A stretch of DNA of 64,000 nucleotides, taken from assembly GCA_021234155.1 (NCBI GenBank), contig JAJEKV010000034.1, forward strand, positions 5,346,028 through 5,410,027. Direction: 5' to 3'. The notes under the pieces were generated by a model, which was not told the origin of the DNA, searched no databases, and saw only the letters and a list, made by a program, of their open reading frames with translations. This stretch comes from Isoetes taiwanensis. Lineage: Eukaryota; Streptophyta; Lycopodiopsida; Isoetales; Isoetaceae. A program made the translations under genes and the position numbers. Positions 32,930 through 44,737 of the stretch are shown here, in pieces; positions within the stretch are counted from its first letter, which is position 1, and each line of letters begins with the position of its first letter.

Positions 32930-33600
32930 TAGTGTAAATTGATTGTTGACTTCAAAATTGTTGACTTACGCTTCACCAAACATGTTGGTCAATGAAAGTC
33001 AAACATGTAACAAAGGGGGTGATTCACACTTGTTGACTTGAAAATTGTTGTCTTACACAATATGCCTTAACATAATGCATAGAATAGCATAGGTCAAAAT
33101 TGTTGACTTACGCTTTACCAAATGCTTGGGGTGATTCACACTTGTTGACTTGAAAATTGTTGACTTACACAATTTATGCCTTAACATAATGCATAGAATA
33201 GCATAGGTCAAAATTGTTGACTCATGCTTTACCAAATGCTTGGGGTGATTCACACTTGTTGACTTGAAAATTGTTGACTCAACGCTTTTACTAAACATGT
33301 TGGTCAATGAAAGTAAAACTTTAGCTTAGGGGTGATTCATACTTGTTGACTTGAAAATTGTTGACTTACGCTTTACCATGGTCAATAAAAGTCAAATATT
33401 TGCTTGGGGGTGATTCACACTTCTTGACTTGAAAGTTGTTGACTTACACAATTTATGCCTTAACATAATGTATAGAATAGCATAGGTCAAAATTGTTGAC
33501 TTATGCTTTACCAAATGCTTGGGGGTGATTCACACTTGTTGACTTAAAAATTGCTGACTCACGCTTTACCAAACACAATATGCATAGGTACACAATATGC
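32930..33600 (+). repeat. TTGAC-rich tandem repeat, about six units of 78-115 bp
   Basis: The block GTGATTCACACTTGTTGACT followed by TGAAAATTGTTGACTTACGC recurs at about 33020, 33131, 33244, 33331, 33409 and 33524, with variable insertions. Each unit carries two or three GTTGACTT motifs, so the array holds many TTGAC cores. Confidence 0.85.
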
Positions 33601-36600
33601 CTTAACATAATCCATTCATTTGGCATTTGTTGATTTGGCAATTGTTGATTTGGTAACATGTGGAACATTGAATGCATGTGGGATATTTGAGCCCATTACT
33701 AAAAAAACAAGGTGCTGCGCACGGAGGGTTGCCCTCCATGGCCGGAGGGTGAAGAGGCTTAAAGCATAGTTCAAAGTCATGTTTTGACAATCAATTCAAA
33801 ACTATAAACCTGAATATTTGGAACAAAATCTATTTATATTTGCTTAATATTCGATCACACAAAACCTCGTGTATTTTTTTTTGTTCCTACATGACTGTGG
33901 TTGTTAAATAAGACGCTCGTGAAGCTGATGGAGATTGTGTAGCTGATAAGAAAAAAATGGAAGGTATTAAAGACAACGAGATGCAAGTGTCAACAAGGTG
34001 ACTGCTCCATATAACTAGGGTGAAATTTTTGTATGATATTGACCTCAATATAGCAAAGATCATGCTAGTTGTATCACTATTCTACATTGCTCTTCCATTG
34101 TTAATTTTTTTTTTGTACATGGAAACGTGCAAGTGATTGACCATGTGTGTGTTGGTTGTCGATCATTTTCCATATGCCAAAGTAGGTTGCAGATGTGTAA
34201 GCAGAACATTTGCTATGAGAAACCTTAAAGCGTATTTTCTTGATTTTATCTATAAATCTTCCTCTTTGTTGTGCATGTGGTTGACTTGAGATACTTCTTA
34301 GGACGACTCAGAATTGACTGCATTGCAGTGAATATCCTATTATTTCAGTGTCTTCTTGATTGATCCAAGTTAACATTGTCCTTTGTTTGTTTCCCTTTAA
34401 GCAAAGAATTATGCCGACTAGAGCCAATTAATCGCTTTCTTATCCGACTTCGATTTTGAAGGTTGAATTAGATCGGGTTGTGTGTTTTTTTTTTTAAAGA
34501 TGATGTTTGATCTGTGCATTTTAAACAACGGAATCAAGGTAGACAATAATCTTAGTTTTTCAAGGATTCGGAGTAAGTAATCTTGGTGTCTTAGCAATGG
34601 GTTGTATGATAGATAGATAGTAGCTTTAACGTCACGCCACTAGGCAGCATCCAACTGGACATGTGACCACACACCACACTACAAGCTAACAATAGGAATT
34701 ATTTGGATTCTCACGGCTTGGGCTCCTCATCGATTAGGATTTAGCTTGTCAAGGATTTGGCTTCTCAGTGATGGATCGTAGTTCTCAGGGTAATCTTACT
34801 CACATGGATGGATTGTGTGAGAGCTAGCAAGAAGGCCAGCACAAAAACGATCTATGTCTAATTGCAATTCCATTATCCTTTCTCCCTTTTTATTTTCAAC
34901 CTTATGGAAGCTCAATATTCTGCAATTCAGCTTTTGACGAACGCTCAATGGGATAATAGATTCCATTCCTGTGAGCTAGGCTGGGCAAGCAGGGGAGCTG
35001 CTTTTGACAAGGCAAGCAATGAAATAAAAATATATATCCTAGTTCTGTAAGGTCATGTTGGCCTTAGAATCAAAAGATAACATTTCTAATTTTGATGGAT
35101 TATTTTTAAAAATTTAAAAGGAGTTTTTGCCAACATGGTAATTTTAAACTATTTAACGAGTGCATTCCAATGTATATGCCTCGATCCGAAGGTTGAAAAA
35201 CAAAAGCAATAAGGTTGTTAAAAGGTCTAGGCCATCTGTAACCTTGTCTGTTGATACGTGTTAGAATGTCTACGCACACATCCAAACCAACAAGCAACTT
35301 TACATAGGTATAATCCTCTCAATGGTTGTTTGATTCATGATTCTCAAGATGAGTTGCAATCAACGCGCAACAAAACTATTTGTCACACCTTCACAAAAGG
35401 GAAGTCTAACAAGATAGACCTATTCAATACAGCCAATCAGTTATCCATAACAATAACAAACGTACATTTCAAAGCTCACCAAAACTCATTTGCAACTCGA
35501 TTAATGTTCGCATAGTTTATTCATGCCGTATGGCGCTAGCAGCATCAACTGGGTGAAATATCCTAGCTCTCCTGTTTTGATTTATTGTAATCACTTGTTT
35601 GGGTTATCAGTATTTGCAAAAAATGCACGTCACATCATTATGAGTCAATTATTTTGAATATTTACTCTGTCAAGACTCCAAGTGTTGCTTTGAAGGACAA
35701 GGCTATGATTTATAACCCAATTGCGAAATAACTTGAAGAGCTTTTGACACATCATTCGAAATTCCATCTCCAATTAATTCCTGCATGGCCCTCCTCATTA
35801 GACCGTGGTTCACAAATGCAAATTCTTAAAGAAATCAAACAATATTAGTCTTACAGTCTCCTTGGGATAGCTCATATGCTCTCTAGTAATTGTCTCATGA
35901 AGGAATATATATCTGCCAGTTTAACCACTAAATGAAAGAACATGGTAAACTAACAGGATATTAATCAGGGCTGAGACACAAGGTTAGTTGGTGCAGAAGG
36001 TAGCACCTGCAAGCTAACCTGTCGGTGGTGATAACAAAGATATAACTTAAATTGGGAAGTTACCTCGTCTTCATATGGATTTGAATTCTTCTGGAACCAG
36101 AGGCGTAAGAGGCGTAAAAACTCCTGTGACCCATAGTTGGTGAAATGGTGCCAAACAATGTGATGTACACATTTAACAAAGAGAACAAATAGTTGTGTGA
36201 CCTTATCAATATTCTCAGGTGCTAGACCATGCTTAAAGCTCTCTTGATAGGAAGAAGCAATCCAATAGCGGCTTGAATCGGGTGCATGAACCTACATCAA
36301 CCCACCACTTTCAGGGCTTCCATTTTTTGAAGCTTCATGTAATGTCCTTATTGCATGAATTCTATTCACGTCTCATTTTCTTTCTCCTTTTAATTAAAAA
36401 GGTGCATTACGTCTATGAATTGAAAGAGCTTATGACCCCTGCTTAAGCCCTAAAATTTGTTCACCTCCACAAACTCCAGGGTGTTAGATGCTACTGGCTC
36501 TGCTCCAAGAAAATAGAGCCTATATGTTCTTTTGTGTATTATATAGGGGAGATGCTAAACCCATGGCATCCCATGGAAACAATCTCATCAATCCCCGGAT

Positions 36601-38492
36601 ACATAATTTAGATGGTGTTTCATGTCATTCCATGGTAATAAAAATAGAAAGGAAGATGTGCTTTATGATGCCATTTGTACCCAGGCATATTCTTCTACAT
36701 AGCCTTTGGTCGTACACGATGATGCACACGAATACACCACTATTGTTCCCTAGTCCAGAGAACCTGGTTCATTTTGCACCTGCAAATAGTATAGCAGCTG
36801 TGGCATCACCTAGAATGAGACAACATAGCAAATTGATTAGAACGGTCTTTAACCGAACTTCTGAACGAGATTGCTTACCTGACATTCAAAGATGCGTGGA
36901 CCTCCACATAGACTGCAGGATGGAGCATTTGATGCTTCAAGTTTGCCATTAAAATTCAACCACACTGGTTTTGCAACTCTTGACCTGCAGTACCTGTACA
37001 AGACTCCTGTAATAGTACAACATGTTTCCTTTACGTCAAAATCAATTTACCTTAAAACTTGAGTTGGGGACTTCGCAATACGAGCCTGGAATGAAGCCCA
37101 GATATGACATTCCTTTGGTGCCTGTAGATGAAAACTTAAATTAGCAGACAGTATAAATTTATGTAACCTATGCCAATATTAACATCTTAATGCTACCTCC
37201 TCAAAGTACTTCAGATCCTTCATTAGAACTCCATCCATATCTTTATTTGAGATCTTATATGAAAGCGCATCATCTTGTAAAGCTTGTCCTTCTTCTTCCT
37301 CCTCTTCTACAAAAAGCAGTTCAAATTCTCGGCCATAGCTTGATCTTTGTAGCTAGGCCTGTCTTAGCAAAATAAGCACAAGTTGATCCTTCATTGCAAA
37401 GATCCGAGCTGTTGAAATAGACTGCATCGAACTTGTTTACAAGTAGTGCTATGACACGACGCCCGATTGGCTTCGTCTACAATTGAAGATAATCAGGGCC
37501 AAGTACTAACCATCTTTCAAATTCACGATAACATCATACTCTAAAGCGTACCACTTTGGACATATAGCTTATTAGAATTATTTGCTACCTTCAAGCATTT
37601 TTACTAACGATGACAACAATATCTTGTCATTTTACAAGTTCCACAAAGCTTTCCACCCCTCCATGACCCACACCAAGCAGAGAGAACCGCATAATTGAAG
37701 AAAACATAAGTATAAACTCCACAAAGCGCAATTTATGCAACATCACAATAATAGATGCTACTATAGGAATCTCATATGAATATGTTCTTTTGCCATCGGC
37801 ATGACAAAAATGTCCAATACATTTTACTCCGGTCTTTTGCCGTGCATGGGCAAATTACATCATTTTTTCACGAATAGTTTGGTTTGGAGCAACTTGTAAG
37901 ATCTCATTTTGCACATTTTTAGATAACTTTTAAAAATGGGAAGACAATATTGTAGCAGCAAAATATTCTTCAACAATGTTTATAACTTTACCTTTAAAGG
38001 CCTCAACGGATTGGGCCCGCGGATTCTCCAACCAATTTGTGCAAACCCGAGACTTGGATGCGTGCGGATCTTTTTTAACATAGGAGGGAGAGTTAGAGTA
38101 GCTCGAGCCCTTTGAAATTAGGACATTTCTAACAAAGAATATGGTCTTCGGCAATTAGGGGACATTATGGTTGCAGGCAAAATTTGGTCAGACTCACGGT
38201 GCCAACAAATGTCTCTTCCAATTTGTGGTTGAAAGCTCTGCGAGGGGATTGCTCACGGCAAAACGGCCATGATTAGGAATAGGGTCTTTGAAGATTTTGG
38301 CGGCTAAGAGGTCGAGGTCGAGGTGCTACACTTATTTAGGGTTTTGGGTTAGAGGCGGTTTTGAGGGTGCTTGCCCAACAAATGGCGAACCGAGAGTTTC
38401 TGACCTATTGGGAGTTTGGCGGCGTTTTTGGGATGTTCTTGGTATATACCAGACATATACGGGGAATATGCGAAAACCCATGTAAACAAGGG
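33601..38492. other. Unassigned DNA
   Basis: Only short reading frames and no recognised protein, RNA gene or ordered repeat. The minus-strand frame 37930-38154 (KSRVCTNWLENPRAQSVEAF) and a plus-strand frame of 154 codons at 36488-36952 are open but carry no family signature. A GC-rich segment with GGAGGGTTGCCCTCC occurs at about 33723-33738. Confidence 0.35.
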
Positions 38493-38510
38493 ATTGCCCC
38501 CCTAGGGGCA
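38493..38510. repeat. Short GC hairpin
   Basis: TTGCCCCCCTAGGGGCAA has 7-bp arms around CCTA. It is part of a locally GC-rich segment (38290-38580) in AT-rich surroundings. No CTRR end follows it. Confidence 0.5.
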
Positions 38511-38990
38511 ACCCAAAAGGGTGGACAAGGATTACATTTTGAAAGAAGTCCACATAGTTAAAGGCGAGGGCCCTCTGGCCTGTAACTGAAGATTACAAGC
38601 CAGCGAGTCATAGCTCTTTCATCATCTAATCTCTATCCACACTCTTCAATGAAGCAGCAAAAAACTATTTATATATGCACACGAATTTTGTGATACATGC
38701 ATGTGGGATATTGCTAACTTTGTGTTAGGTTTGTGCTAATTTTGGGGTTGCTGTTTTGGCGATATTTTGTGGCCAAAGCATGCCGAATATTTGAGCCCAT
38801 TATAATGGGAACTGCATACCAGAGAATTATAAAGTTCTTTAAACGTTTGTGGTGTTGATAAACACCAAATTACAATAAAAAAGGGATCTAATGTTAAAAA
38901 AACATACAACAGTTTAGGACAAGTCCATGGTCTTTAGTACCTCCAACACTTTTGTGCTTTTCTCATCATACTGATTTCGAAAATGCACAA
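38511..38990. other. Unassigned DNA
   Basis: No supported feature apart from the hairpin immediately to the left. Confidence 0.3.
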
Positions 38991-40752
38991 ACCTCTGTAC
39001 ATAAGCAATTACGTTCACTTACAGTTATTAGCTTCTCCAAGTAAGGTACCATAGTCTTCAGCAGGTAATCAGTCATTTATGTCGATCCACGAAGGACCTT
39101 GGTGTGATGCGAGGAATCGCATTATTCTTAAAATTCACGCACTGTAAGGATCAATCAACAAAGTTGTCCTCATGCTAAATTCGGACATTTCTCATAAACT
39201 TTTGTGAGTTTTTGATGTAGCAAGAAGTTCCTCCTTTCATTTTCAAAGGATGCACCATCCATTTGAAAAGAAACTTATCCACTAAGGACCGAGGAATGAA
39301 AAGACCTCGGTGACTAATCAACGAAAGTGATTGGAAGACCACATACCAACAAACAAAATGTTCTAAGGACGAATTGCATGAACTGCCGCGCTCGGCACGG
39401 CCAAAGAAGAACCTCTTTTCTTGATGGAAGAAGTTGGACACCTTCCACCACATCAGGTACTGCTTTAGCCTTTTTGAAAACCTTGTACAGGAAATTCTCT
39501 GGATCGATAACCAAAAGCTTCTTGCCAACAACACTAGCACTGTGCAATGACAACTATTAGAGAAATTATATCAGTACAACAGGCAGAAAGAAACACACTA
39601 GAATCACCTTAGTTTCTTAGTTATTGATTTGGATGGAGCTCGTTTGCTGGAGGAAACCTGCTTGGAATTATTCTTAGAAGGAGATTCTCCAACTGATGCC
39701 AAATCAGTTTCTTCCTCTGTGATTGCCTTCTCCACAATATCAGCACATTTGTCCAAATTAGAAACATAATCATCTATATTCTTCAACACTGCTTCACGTT
39801 CTTCGTCTATTACTTGCACATCATTGTCTTCAATTCATTTAGAAATGTCAACTATAGAGTTTGAAATATCAAACTTGAGCTGCATCATTCAAATTATCAA
39901 ACTAAATAAGTCTGAACAAAGATCCAAAGTAGTTATACTTCACAAGAATAACTTACTTTTTGATCTTTACAACTATTACTTTGTTCAAACATTGTCTCTC
40001 TTCAAGTTTGGGCTTGTAGAAAATAATAAAGTGCAATCTTCAATGGATTGCATAATTATATCAGAGCTCCTCCAAAGTCGCCAGGTGTGCTTAATGATGG
40101 ATCTTGAGTGCATTCAATGGACCTTTGCACTATAATTGGGGAGAGAATCACGGTCTGGATCTACATGGAAGTCCAATGGACTGAACCAATTATGAGGCAT
40201 CGGCTCTCACAAGTTGATCTCTTTGAGAAACATATGTAAGCATAAATTGGATGAAAATTGTGCATGCAATGTGCAACAATGCTGAGACACAAAAGTGGAT
40301 CATAGGCATATGTCTGAAAAGAACAATTTTGTAATTTTGCAAATGCTACGGTGAGAATTTTGGATGTTCCAAAAATGGAAGGTTGAGTTGCAGTCCAGAC
40401 ATCTTATTTAGAGATGAAGCTATTTCTTTCAACTTCTCCAGCCTTGGTTTATGTTCTTCGTCTTCTGCCCAATCTCTCCAACACAAACATCAGTTCTTTG
40501 GTAACATCTTCTATAGATGTTCATAAACTGATCCACAAATAGTGGATTCATTCGACTAGACTTATAAATTTGCTTGGTACCCACCGATTTTTTTTACCTG
40601 ACCAAATATTTTGCTTATCTCATCTTGAGCCATATCGCCTTTCTTACATCGAAGAGGTCATGCCCTCGAGAGGCAACACGAGATGTGTCAAACATCCTCC
40701 TTGCTTCCTCTTCATCTATGGTCACTTTAGGTTGAGTTTTCTTTGTTGCCAT
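38991..40752 (-). pseudogene. FCP1-like (CTD-phosphatase/NIF domain) gene, broken
   Basis: Minus strand. Exon 1 starts at the ATG at 40750-40752 (MATKKTQPKVTIDEEEARRM) and ends with a GTAAGA donor at 40657. Further coding pieces are VTKELMFVLERL and DEEHKPRLEKLKEIASSLNK near 40400-40500 (one extra G between them breaks the frame). Another is 39608-39819 (NLDKCADIVEKAITEEETDL), which splices in frame over a 68-bp intron into 39539 (SASVVGKKLLVIDPENFLYK). That block has the shape of an FCP1 homology domain: LLVIDPEN for the first motif, then WPCRARQFMQFV for the RPxxxEFL helix, LHQKLTKVYEKCPN, TTLLID and NFKNNAIP. FCP1-type enzymes use DxDxT/V and dephosphorylate the RNA polymerase II tail. Here the motif is DPEN, so the second Asp is missing. 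Later stops mark a pseudogene or a catalytically dead relic. Confidence 0.5.
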
Positions 40753-40859
40753 TCTATCCTGCATCAGCTTTGAAATTATATATCACTGGAAGTTCTTCAT
40801 TGTGTCTGCAAAAAACTAAACCAATCCAAATCATAGCACTAAGTATCCTGAATAGTACT
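40753..40859. other. Upstream flank of the FCP1-like relic
   Basis: Short interval that would hold the promoter of the broken gene. No element can be assigned. Confidence 0.25.
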
Positions 40860-41290
40860 AACTCTAAGAGCTTAGCAACGAACTGCTACTTTTTCCAAAT
40901 AATTACTAATTGTCACGAACACCAATTACCTTGGGCCCCTCAATGCGCAAAATAGCAAATGCTTAGCATGTCATGCTAAATAGCAGCTAACTCTTTCTAA
41001 CTTAGCACTGAACTTCATCTTCTTAGCAACCACCGCTAATAACAATTTGAGCCGGCAAGTGTAGCACAAAATTCGTGTTCTTAATGTAACCTGCTACTTA
41101 GCAAATGTTGCCTACAAACATAGCACGAAATCACTAAGTAACTCGGGTACACATCACATACTAACTAGCAAGTACTGCCTGCGAAACATAGTACCAATAT
41201 AACCTGTTAGCATAATTTGCTAACTTATTGTCTGCAAACATAGTACCAAATGCTAAACTCGTTAGCATCAACTACTGAACTTGCACGACC
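40860..41290. repeat. Degenerate repeat rich in TTAGCA/TGCTAA
   Basis: Motifs such as CTGCTACTTAGCAAATGTTG, GCCTGCAAACATAGCACCAAAT-like strings and GTTAGCAT recur with a loose period of roughly 45-65 bp. The units are diverged, so this is an old tandem repeat. Confidence 0.5.
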
Positions 41291-42002
41291 AAACATTACT
41301 AAGCTGTACTTTTCGCTGATACCAAGCCCAAAAAATTCTCCACACCTGGAATGCAATTCTCCACACCTGCTACATTAACCTTTGTCTTCAATATAGAAGC
41401 ATGAAATATAATAGAATGAAATCATTTCCACATTATTTACCATTCCCAAAGATTTGTCAACAAAGATTAGATGCTTACCACTAAAACAACTTTTCTTGAG
41501 TCTGAGAAATTGTTCAGATGAGCAATTTGATCCGAGCTCTTTACAAAGCAGGGTAATGGGATCTCGATTGTCTGGCAATCAATTGTTTAGAATGGTACAA
41601 ATGGCGAATTAGAAATTCTGGCGTAGGCGGACCACAAACAATTTACTCGCCCGGTTAACCAAGCAGGGAAATGGGATCTCGATTGGGTAGCAATTGTTTA
41701 GAATGGTACAAATAACGGATTTCGATAATTTCTTTGTAGGGCGAGACGATCACAAACAATTTGATCCAAATTTGGTTAACCAAGCAGAGTACGGGGATCT
41801 CGATGGGGAGCAGCTATGTTTCTGAATCCGATCCAAGAAACTCCAAGAAGGTAGGAAAGGGGGAAAGGTTCGACGGTTTAGGATCCCATGGGTGGGATTT
41901 AGTGCTAAAATAAAATTTAAAAATTCAGTTAAACCCCCTTAATTAGCGCTATTATTTAGGGCTAAAAATGGCGTCATTTATGCCACCCGTAGCGTGCGAG
42001 GA
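41291..42002. other. Unassigned DNA with a diverged direct repeat
   Basis: GGGATCTCGATTG and AATTGTTTAGAATGGTACAAAT recur at about 41555-41605, 41655-41715 and 41780-41810, spaced by roughly 100 bp. No gene is seen. Confidence 0.45.
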
Positions 42003-42290
42003 CTCAATAAGGGATTGCAAATTAGAATATGGGGATTTACAAAACAAAAATGAAGAATGGGGAATGCAGAGAAATGGGGTAGCCAGTGTTAGTAGGGGTA
42101 ATGTGGAAGAGTAATGGGGGATTGCAATTTAAAACATGGGGATCTATGAAAAAAAATGAAGAATGGGGGATGACGAGAAATGGGGTAGTCATTGGATAAT
42201 ATGGGTAATGAGAGAGTAATAGGGGGATTGTAGTGCAGAACGTAGGGATTTGGAAGAGAAATAAAGAAGGGGAAATGAAGAAAAACCAGG
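42003..42290 (+). repeat. G-rich tandem repeat, unit about 107 bp
   Basis: GGGATTGCAAATTAGAATAT, GAAGAATGGGG and GAGAAATGGGGTAG recur in three successive units (about 42009, 42115 and 42224). The units resemble those at 51605-52070 in their GGGGATTG and GAAATGGGGTA motifs. Confidence 0.7.
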
Positions 42291-42453
42291 ATTCACATGA
42301 AAAGGGGTTGAAAGGAAAGGAGGATGAAGATTATATTTGGAGGATTACACATCAAAATGATATTGCCTATGAATTACAGGGGATTTGCAGTTCAAAGAGG
42401 ATTTGTATCGTGAGATTTAAAATGTACTTTATATTTGTATCATATGGTTTAAA

Positions 42454-42468
42454 GTGTAGTTGCTTGTC
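42454..42468 (+). repeat. LINE target-site duplication, left copy
   Basis: GTGTAGTTGCTTGTC, identical to 48653-48667 behind the poly(A) tail. Confidence 0.9.
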
Positions 42469-43399
42469 GAAACGAAGTTTTGGCAGACGAAGGCATGGCG
42501 GCTGTCGGAAGTCGGCCTGGGTCCGACCCAGGTAAAAACAACGGCCCCGGGGGCATCCGTCATACCGCCCGGTGGCGGCTTAAAGGCTGGACCACAACCA
42601 TCCGCCGAACCCTGTGGGGATCACGCAAACCGCCCCGGCCGATGTGGCCTCCAACAAATCGATTTGAAATTGGGGCTTTTGCCCGGGATGAGGTAAATCA
42701 TTTCCCTTGCTTATCGATAAGAATCGAGGTTCCATCTGGCGGAACCCGAGGATCGCAAACCGTCCCCAGCCGATGGGGCCTCCAACAAATCGATTTCAGA
42801 AATTGGGGCTTTTGCCCAGCATGAGGTAAATCATTTCCCTTGCTTATCAGATAAGAATCCAGGTTCATTAGCAGCCGTCCCTGCTTCACATAGTATTAAG
42901 CATCCCGCAAAGGGCAACCGAGTAGATAAGGTATCAGCAAGGGGAAGATCGGCCTCTAAGGCAAATGTGAGTGCCATTGGTGCTATCCGAAAATTGAAAA
43001 CGCAATGTTAGGGGCGGGGACGGGGAGATAGTGCGGTGGGCGAGAAAAACTTCACCTGAAGTGCAACAAAGCAATCAACGAAGCCCGATAAGATCATGAT
43101 GGAGGTTTTGGGCGGATGATAATCAAGCATTCCCAAAGGACTTAAATAGAGGTAAGAGTTTTCCCTCTACATCGGTAGATAATGTGATTTTTGAACCGAA
43201 GCGGGGATAGTGAAGCGGGCAAAGTAAGAGTAGGGGAAGATGGGGGCTGGCTAGTGGTAATGCAAGGAGTAATGCAAGGGAGGCTTGGAAAAACAATGAC
43301 ACGATAGCAAGAGTTAACAAGCCTAGATTTTGAGTGGATAAAGAATAAGATGCCATGAAAGCGCCCGGGGAGTTTAAGAGTAGATCAAAGACTTAAAAT

Positions 43400-44600
43400 A
43401 GTAGAAGCGAGGTTTTGCTCAAGATCCGGGCAAACCGAACAAAGGCCAACTTGAAGAAAATGGAACCGAAAGTCTTTGGAAATATGGAAGTAGATGAGGA
43501 ATCTAACTATCCAATAGCGGAGATAGATCATGGTATGCGTAAAAGTGGTGGAGAACACGGTATCCGCGATCGTCATTGGTTTCTTTACAAAAGTTCACGG
43601 ACCTCGAAAGCTGGAATCTTGGCTCTCAAAGACACTGAAGAAATTAGGCCTACCTCAACACGAATCGCTAAAGAGGCTTTGGGAAGTAACTTCTTTCTCA
43701 TTCTTTTTATAGCGAGCAAGCGATGGTAGATAAGATGGTGTCAGCGGGAGAGTACATTTATATCAATATTACTCACACGGTTTCTCTCCCCATCAAATCT
43801 CGGCCATCAAAATTCGTGTTGGTTAGAGATCGAACACTTACCTCGGACATGTTGGTATTTTGAATTCTTAAAGGTCATTGCTAACACGGTTGGAGCATAT
43901 ATCTCACATTCCATCGCCAAAGGACCAAAGATTTGTGTAGCAATACCGCAGCGTCGGGCATACCTAAAGGGGTGGTAGTTAAGAGTGGCAAATGCTCTTT
44001 CAAGTTCCCCACGAAATTGACCAATAGATGGGAAATATCTGAGAATGTTTGGGACATAAAGATTGATGGACTAGAAGAGAACCCCCAAGTCAGGTCTAGA
44101 AAAGCTGGGACTCCTCAACAACAAACTCCGACTGGCCTTAATGATCCTCCCACATCCAATGGTGCTCCAGTTAGCCACCCCATCACTCAAGTAAGTATCA
44201 CCCCATGCGCCCCTAGCCAGGGAGGTGAGAATCACTGCTCCAACATCGTGGGAAATCTAGCTAACGAATCGACGATACAGCCCAGTAATCTCATAAGTTT
44301 ACCAAAGCAGATGATCAGTCATGGGAAGTGGTAGGTTCCAAACAAAAAGGGAGGACTAGGAACATTGCTCGGAGGAGCGGAGCACTCCGGTCAAAACCTC
44401 TTCCCCAGGCATCTCCGAGTACTCACAGTGTTCTAGGAGCAATAAATCCTTTCTCTCAGTACATTCTGGAAACGACAAACACAGAGAAGGGAACGCTTTC
44501 TGAAGCGGAAGGAGGGATTGGGAGAGATATAGTGGTATATGGGGAATTGGATGAAATAGAGAGAGTCATTCCCCAAACAAAAATAAGTGGACGGATCTAA
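43400..44600 (+). pseudogene. LINE ORF1 (gag-like) relic
   Basis: Fragments in three frames: AIVIGFFTKVHGPRKLESWL followed by LWEVTSFSFFL (DUF4283-like), SGKCSFKFPTKLTNRW then WDIKIDGLEENPQVRSRKAG near 43985-44100, and a Pro/Ser/Gln-rich tail to 44334. The last piece, 44328-44600, is basic then acidic. No zinc knuckle can be read clearly. The position ahead of the endonuclease gene and the composition support ORF1, the RNA-binding protein of L1-type elements. Confidence 0.55.
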
Positions 44601-44737
44601 TGGAAGAGGAGGATATGGTGGGCCGAAGATCCCCGCTCTAACAGAAAAAAAAAACAAAAAGGTAACAAGCACAAGTCTAGAAGCGTAAGGGTCCGGACAA
44701 AGCATGAAAAGGAAAAAGGGTCCGAAAACATCTCTTT

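Noticed and set aside
36488-36952. A 154-codon plus-strand gene
   Set aside because: Long for chance, but no recognisable domain, no codon pattern that I can support and no splice or promoter context.
38493-38510. Helitron 3' hairpin
   Set aside because: No CTRR motif at the right distance on either strand.
42530-42690. CpG-island promoter of a host gene
   Set aside because: The GC-rich block begins exactly after the LINE target duplication, so it is the LINE 5' leader.
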